Origin: Corynebacterium pygosceleis
GTDB lineage: Bacteria > Actinomycetota > Actinomycetes > Mycobacteriales > Mycobacteriaceae
Length of the DNA: 64,000 nucleotides
Direction of reading: 5' to 3'
Assembly (NCBI RefSeq): GCF_016595275.2
Contig: NZ_JAENIQ020000005.1
Location: 62,001 to 126,000, forward strand
Every line of letters starts with the position of its first letter. Position 1 is the stretch's first letter. Of this stretch, positions 59,617 to 64,000 are shown piece by piece. The position numbers and the translations under genes were made by a program. A model generated the notes under the pieces. It had not been told where the DNA came from and made no database searches. It saw only the letters and a list, made by a program, of their open reading frames with translations.

Positions 59617-62109
59617 ATGGGCAAAGGCGTATCCGGTTCGATCATGAAGGCGATGGGGGCGAAGGACCACAGGGTCCGCCTCATTGGCAGAGAGTGGGTC
59701 ACCGACAACTACCTCCGGCTCCGACTCAGGTCCGACACCCTGCTCCACCCCGAGGGGGAGAAGCCGGGAGCCTGGATCCGGGCGTGGTTCCCGGATCCGG
59801 GCGGGGGAGCGAAGGAATTCCAGCGCGGCTACACCATCAGGGACGCCGATCCTGCCACCGGCGAGTTCACCCTCGAGTTCGTCCTCCACGAACCCGCCGG
59901 CCCCGCCTCCCACTGGGCCAGGCACGCGGAAGCCGGCGCGGAGATCAGCGCGATGCGGATGTCGGAGGAACCCTTCGTCCAGCTCGATCCGCAGCCGCCC
60001 GGCTATCTTCTCCTCGGTGACGCTTCCGGCTACCCCGCGATCTGCGACATCGCCGCCGCGATCGACCCCTCGGTGCCCGTCGTCATCCACCTGGAGAAGA
60101 ACAGCGAGCCTGACGAACGGCTCCCGCTTCCGGAGGGGGACAACATCACCGCGAACTGGGTCGACGCCCTCCCCGACGGGCAGGCGCTCGTGCAGGCGAT
60201 ACGGGGCGGAGACTGGTCCGGCTGGTTCACCTGGCTCACCGCGGAATCCACCTCCGTCAGGCACGCCCGAACCTATCTCCGGCGGGAATGCGGGGTGACG
60301 AAGGCGCTGCTCCACGCGCAGGGCTACTGGATCCGTGGGCGGGCCATGGGCGCCTACCGAGACACCGACCCACCGGAACGGCACGCATCACCGCACGACG
60401 CAGCCACGACGCCGGCGACACCGACGCGGGGCGTGCTCGCCGGTGCGAGGACCGCCCTGATCCTCTCCGGGATCGCCCAGGGGTGCCTGTCGGTGCTGCA
60501 GATCGTCCCGCTGATCCTGTTCGCCCACATCGCGCAGATGTTCCTGGACGGCGCACCGGAACAGGACTTCCTCCGGGCCGCGGTCACCGCCCTCGTGGTG
60601 ATGGGGATCAGCGGCTTCGGTGCCGTTGCGCTGACCACGGTCCTCCACTTCTACGACGCACACTTCGCCGCGGCCCTGCGGCTCAGGCTCATGGAGAAGG
60701 TCACGCGGTTGCCCCTCGGCTGGTTCAACCGGCGGGAATCGGCGGGCGTACGGAAACTGATCGGTGGTGACGTCGCCGCGCTGCATCACCTCGTCACCCA
60801 CGCCGTCCCGGAGGTCGTCGCGGCAGCGGTCACGCCCGTCGCCGTCCTCGTCTACCTCATGAGCGTGCAGTGGCGACTCGGCCTCGTGCTGCTCATCCCC
60901 GTCGTGCTCTTCATCGTGGTCATGTCGCGCATGATGGCCCGCGACAGGGATCGGTTCCACACCTCCCAACGACTCGTCGCGGAGGCCAACGCCGTGGTGC
61001 AGACGCACCTCGAGACCCAACGGGAATCCCGCATCTTCGGCGACGACGCGATCGTCGACGTCGACGGCACCATGCGCGAGATCGACGATTTCGTCAGCAC
61101 CTGGCAGCACGACACCGCCCCGGCGAAGGTCACGATGGTCATGCTCAACCGCCCGGCCACTGTCATCGCCCTGCTCTGCACCGCGGCGTGGCTGTTCCTC
61201 CTCGTCGGCTGGATCGACCCGACGGACCTGATTCCCTTCCTCATCCTCGGGACCTCCTTCGCGGGCCAGCTGCTCGCGTTCTCCCACAGCATCGGCGCCC
61301 TTCAGCAGGGCCTCAACGCGGTCGCCGGACTCGACCTCCTGCTCGCCACGCCCACCCTCGCGGAACCCGCGGACCGCCCGGGGCACCCAGGCCACGTTGT
61401 CTTCGACCACGTCCGCTTCGGCTACGGGCCAGGCCGGCCCGTCCTCCCGGATTTTTCGCTGACCCTCGAGCCCGGCACGGTCACCGCCGTCGTCGGTGAT
61501 TCGGGTGCCGGAAAATCCACCGTCGCCGCCCTGCTCGCCAGGCTGTGGGACGTCGACGGCGGGTCCATCAGCATCGACGGCCGCGACATCCGCGACCTCA
61601 GCCAGAAGGAGCTCTACGGCAAGGTGAGCGTCCTGCTGCAGGACGTGCAGCTGCTGCACACCAGTGTGGCGGAGAACATCGCGCTCGCGGCACCGGGTGC
61701 GGACCGCGACAGGATCGTCGCCGCCGCCGAGGCGGTCGGCATCGCCGATTTCATCGACACGCTCCCGGACGGCTACGACACCGTCATCGACGGCAACCGT
61801 CTGTCCGGAGGGCAACGGCAACGGATCGGTGTGGCGCGGGCCCTGCTCGCAGACACCGACATCGTGGTGCTCGACGAGGCGACGGCCTCCGCCGACCCGG
61901 AGAGCGAATGGGCGATCCGCCGGGGCCTCGACCGGCTGCTTGAGGGGAAGACCGTCCTCATGATCGCCCACCGGTTGCACACCGTGACCGGCGCCGATCG
62001 GATCATCGTCATGAGGGACGGACGCATCACGGAATCCGGGACCCATGACCAGCTCATCGCCGCCGACGGAACGTACGCCGATCTCTGGAAGGCAGGGAGC
62101 ACACGATGA
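59617..62109 (+). CDS. irtA: IrtA-like: siderophore-interacting FAD domain fused to ABC exporter-type half-transporter
   Basis: 830 residues. Residues 1-250 are a siderophore-interacting (SIP) domain with the FAD motif RGYTIRD and SHWARHAE, which would reduce Fe(III)-siderophore. A linker rich in Thr/Pro/Asp follows (250-270). The ABC half-transporter has about six helices (~275-560) and a nucleotide-binding domain: Walker A GDSGAGKST at about 628, LSGGQRQR at about 729 and VVLDEATA. This is the architecture of mycobacterial IrtA, which imports Fe-mycobactin/carboxymycobactin. ATG 59617 follows a GGGAGA sequence. Its stop overlaps the irtB ATG (ATGA). Which siderophore is used cannot be said. 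Confidence 0.9.
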   Translation: MGKGVSGSIMKAMGAKDHRVRLIGREWVTDNYLRLRLRSDTLLHPEGEKPGAWIRAWFPDPGGGAKEFQRGYTIRDADPATGEFTLEFVLHEPAGPASHWARHAEAGAEISAMRMSEEPFVQLDPQPPGYLLLGDASGYPAICDIAAAIDPSVPVVIHLEKNSEPDERLPLPEGDNITANWVDALPDGQALVQAIRGGDWSGWFTWLTAESTSVRHARTYLRRECGVTKALLHAQGYWIRGRAMGAYRDTDPPERHASPHDAATTPATPTRGVLAGARTALILSGIAQGCLSVLQIVPLILFAHIAQMFLDGAPEQDFLRAAVTALVVMGISGFGAVALTTVLHFYDAHFAAALRLRLMEKVTRLPLGWFNRRESAGVRKLIGGDVAALHHLVTHAVPEVVAAAVTPVAVLVYLMSVQWRLGLVLLIPVVLFIVVMSRMMARDRDRFHTSQRLVAEANAVVQTHLETQRESRIFGDDAIVDVDGTMREIDDFVSTWQHDTAPAKVTMVMLNRPATVIALLCTAAWLFLLVGWIDPTDLIPFLILGTSFAGQLLAFSHSIGALQQGLNAVAGLDLLLATPTLAEPADRPGHPGHVVFDHVRFGYGPGRPVLPDFSLTLEPGTVTAVVGDSGAGKSTVAALLARLWDVDGGSISIDGRDIRDLSQKELYGKVSVLLQDVQLLHTSVAENIALAAPGADRDRIVAAAEAVGIADFIDTLPDGYDTVIDGNRLSGGQRQRIGVARALLADTDIVVLDEATASADPESEWAIRRGLDRLLEGKTVLMIAHRLHTVTGADRIIVMRDGRITESGTHDQLIAADGTYADLWKAGSTR

Positions 62110-63797
62110 TCGTCACCGACATCCGCCGCATCACCGGTGCCGCGGGAACCACCGCGTTCCGCCGCTTCACCGCACTGACCGTGCTCTCCTCCGGCCTGCA
62201 GGTCGCCGCCGTCGTCCTGCTCATACCCCTGCTGCACCACCTCTTCGACCGTGACGCCGCAGGCGCGGGCCCCTGGACCGCGGCGCTGGTCGCGGTCACC
62301 GCCGCCATCTGGATGATCGAACGCAGCGCGGCCGGAACCGGCGTCGAGCTCGGACTGCACGCCATGCGGGCCGTGGGGCGGCACGGGGTCCGGGCGATCA
62401 GGGACACCCCGCTCGAGGAGCTCACACCGGCACGGAAATCGGAGCTGCGCTCCCTCATCGGCGGCGGGGGCATCGAACTGACCAGCATGGTCGTCCTGCT
62501 CATCACCCCCATCCTGACCGCCGTGTCCTTCACCTGCTTCCTCGCCGTCGCGCTCCTGTTCATCGACTGGCGCCTCGCGCCGGTCACCGTCGCGGGGGCG
62601 GTGCTCCTCCTCGGCGCGGTACTGCTGTCCGAGAGGATCGAGCGCGGCGCCGACGACGTCTTCACCGGTGCCACCCTCGAACTCGACGAGCGGCTCGTCG
62701 AGTTCGCCGTCGCCCAACCGGCGCTGCGCACCGCTGGGAGGGTGGAACGCGGATCGACCCACGTCGACGACGCCGTCGCGGGCGGGGTCCGTGCGGTGCG
62801 CCGGCTCCTGCTGTGGCAGATCCCGGGGCAGATGCTCACCAGCACCGCCCTGCAGCTGACCCTTCTCGGATTCGGCGCGGCGACCTGGCTGGCGTACGAC
62901 GACGGGCGACTGGACGGCGTCGAGGCGGCCGTGATGGTCATCGTCCTCATGCGCGTCATCGAACAGATCACGGCGGTGTCCATGCTCGCCAGTTCCCTCC
63001 ACACCGTCGGTACGACGCTGCGCCAGCTCCGCGAACTCGTCGAGCGTCCCACGACCGTGCCCGGGCGACGCCCGGCCCCCGGGACACTCCGCGCCCGCGG
63101 AATCGGTGTCACCCACCCGGACGGCACCGTCGCGGTGGCCGGGGTGGACCTGGACCTCGAACCAGGGACGACAACCGTCATCGTCGGGCCCTCCGGGTGC
63201 GGCAAATCCACGCTTCTCGACGTGCTGGCGGGCCTCGTCGAACCGACGACCGGCACCGTGTCGGTGGGGGAGCTGCCGGTCAGTGCCGCCGATCTGCGGT
63301 CCATGACCACGGCCGTGTTCCAGGACACCGTGCTGGGAAACACGACGATCCGGGACAACCTCCGGATCACCGGCCCGGAACTCGACGCCGTGATCAGTGC
63401 CGCCCAGCTGGACACGGTGCCCGGGTCATCCGGTGACGAGCCGGACATGAGGGTCGGGGAATCGGGGAACCGGCTCTCGGGTGGTGAGCGTCAGCGCGTC
63501 GGCATCGCCCGGGCACTCGCCGCACCCGGCGACCTGCTCGTCGTCGATGAGGCGACGGCGAACCTCGACGCCCACAACGAGCGCGCCATCGTCTCGTCCC
63601 TCGCCCGGGTGAAGGGGAAGCGCACCACCATCGTCGTCACCCACCGGCCCGCCGTGCTGGAGATCGCCGACCGGGTGGTGGTCATGGCGGAGGGCCGGAT
63701 CGTCGAATCGGGGACCCGGGAGGAATTGAGCGCCGCAGGCGGTGCCTTCGCCCGGATGGAGCGGCGGTGGCGGGAGGTCAGGGACTGGCGGGTGTGA
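62106..63797 (+). CDS. irtB: IrtB-like: ABC half-transporter partner of IrtA
   Basis: 563 residues. About six transmembrane helices (to ~310) precede the nucleotide-binding domain: Walker A GPSGCGKST at about 361, LSGGERQR at about 457 and Walker B VVDEATA. No SIP domain, so it is the IrtB-like partner that forms a heterodimer with IrtA. ATG 62106 overlaps the irtA stop. The gene tail overlaps by 20 bp the convergent DUF418 gene on the minus strand. Confidence 0.9.
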   Translation: MIVTDIRRITGAAGTTAFRRFTALTVLSSGLQVAAVVLLIPLLHHLFDRDAAGAGPWTAALVAVTAAIWMIERSAAGTGVELGLHAMRAVGRHGVRAIRDTPLEELTPARKSELRSLIGGGGIELTSMVVLLITPILTAVSFTCFLAVALLFIDWRLAPVTVAGAVLLLGAVLLSERIERGADDVFTGATLELDERLVEFAVAQPALRTAGRVERGSTHVDDAVAGGVRAVRRLLLWQIPGQMLTSTALQLTLLGFGAATWLAYDDGRLDGVEAAVMVIVLMRVIEQITAVSMLASSLHTVGTTLRQLRELVERPTTVPGRRPAPGTLRARGIGVTHPDGTVAVAGVDLDLEPGTTTVIVGPSGCGKSTLLDVLAGLVEPTTGTVSVGELPVSAADLRSMTTAVFQDTVLGNTTIRDNLRITGPELDAVISAAQLDTVPGSSGDEPDMRVGESGNRLSGGERQRVGIARALAAPGDLLVVDEATANLDAHNERAIVSSLARVKGKRTTIVVTHRPAVLEIADRVVVMAEGRIVESGTREELSAAGGAFARMERRWREVRDWRV

Positions 63798-64000
63798 CCC
63801 GTGGCGGAAGATCGCTGCGGGTCGCCTTCCCGATGATCCACCGCAGCAGACCCTCGAGCGGGCCCCGGCGGAACCGCCACCGCCACAGGGAGGACAGCAG
63901 CAGCGCCGCGAGGGCCGTCACCGCGAAGCCGTCCAGATCGAATCCGCTCTCCGCAGCGGGCAGCGGGGCGCCTGCGTCGGCGTCGTCGTCCTGTTCCTCG
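63778..64000 (-). CDS. DUF418-type membrane protein, C-terminal end (partial)
   Basis: About 73 codons are visible, ending at TGA 63780-63778; the remainder lies to the right of the window. The frame shows an acidic, alanine-rich stretch (EEQDDDADAGAPLP), a hydrophobic helix (FAVTALAALLLSSLW) and the arginine-rich end RFRRGPLEGLLRW. The RRGPLE-LLR tail is the usual ending of DUF418 domain proteins, which are multi-spanning and of unknown function. The stop overlaps the irtB end, so the genes are convergent. Confidence 0.6.
   Translation of the reverse strand, partial: EEQDDDADAGAPLPAAESGFDLDGFAVTALAALLLSSLWRWRFRRGPLEGLLRWIIGKATRSDLPPRVTPASP

Overview
The window is high-GC DNA from an actinobacterium, most likely a high-GC Corynebacterium or close relative. 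The reasons are the codon bias, frequent GTG starts, DtxR-like iron boxes, an EfeO/EfeB pair, an IrtAB-type siderophore importer and short secreted lipoproteins typical of the group. The species cannot be fixed from the sequence alone. No rRNA, tRNA, CRISPR array, insertion sequence or prophage was seen. Both ends cut through genes: a PemK/MazF-like gene on the left and a DUF418-type membrane protein on the right.

Layout. (1) 1-5.4 kb: mostly ordinary chromosome, with lepA, a membrane-protein locus split by a G7 tract, a diacylglycerol-kinase-family gene and a secreted protein. (2) 5.4-7.4 kb: a lipoprotein with the complete catalytic set of a vertebrate-type protein-arginine deiminase, which is rare in bacteria. 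(3) 7.5-23.6 kb: a tight four-gene minus-strand operon. It encodes an SNF2-type helicase, a large Eco57I-like adenine methyltransferase, a 2109-residue DExH helicase/DUF1998 protein with a nuclease-like C-terminal domain, and a UvrD-type helicase with a RelE-like N-terminus. This looks like a DISARM-related antiphage system in which the DrmA/DrmB functions are fused and the usual DrmC is replaced by the UvrD-type protein. (4) 23.7-26.9 kb: an alpha-keto-acid decarboxylase flanked by two paralogous small proteins of unknown function, with a G10-C-G10 tract nearby.

(5) 27.1-41.9 kb: a full aerobic phenylacetate pathway. paaABCDEGJFH is one minus-strand operon. paaZ, paaI, paaR and paaK plus an MHS-family transporter surround it. 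Three copies of an 18-bp inverted repeat (ACYGAYC-N4-GGTCRGT) lie in front of paaZ/paaI, paaA and paaK and are probably PaaR operators. (6) 42-45.5 kb: a YeiH-type exporter and efeOB without efeU. (7) 45.6-57.1 kb: a homoprotocatechuate meta-cleavage cluster: FAH-RraA fusion, GntR regulator, hpaE, hpaD, hpaH, hpaI and a succinate-semialdehyde-type dehydrogenase. It is divergent from an MHS transporter and a MobA-like flavoprotein hydroxylase. HpaBC is absent, so the MobA-like enzyme is the obvious candidate for making the catechol. Two copies of GGATCAKATAYGATCT mark its promoters.

(8) 57.2-64 kb: a neocarzinostatin-fold-like lipoprotein, a TsuA-TusA thiosulfate-uptake fusion behind two tandem perfect dyads, and irtAB behind a DtxR-like box.

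Taken together, the window is a catabolic island for aryl-acetic acids. The keto-acid decarboxylase would feed phenylacetaldehyde/phenylacetate from phenylpyruvate. The paa and hpa branches deliver acetyl-CoA, succinyl-CoA, pyruvate and succinate to central metabolism. Iron/sulfur uptake genes and one defence island accompany it.
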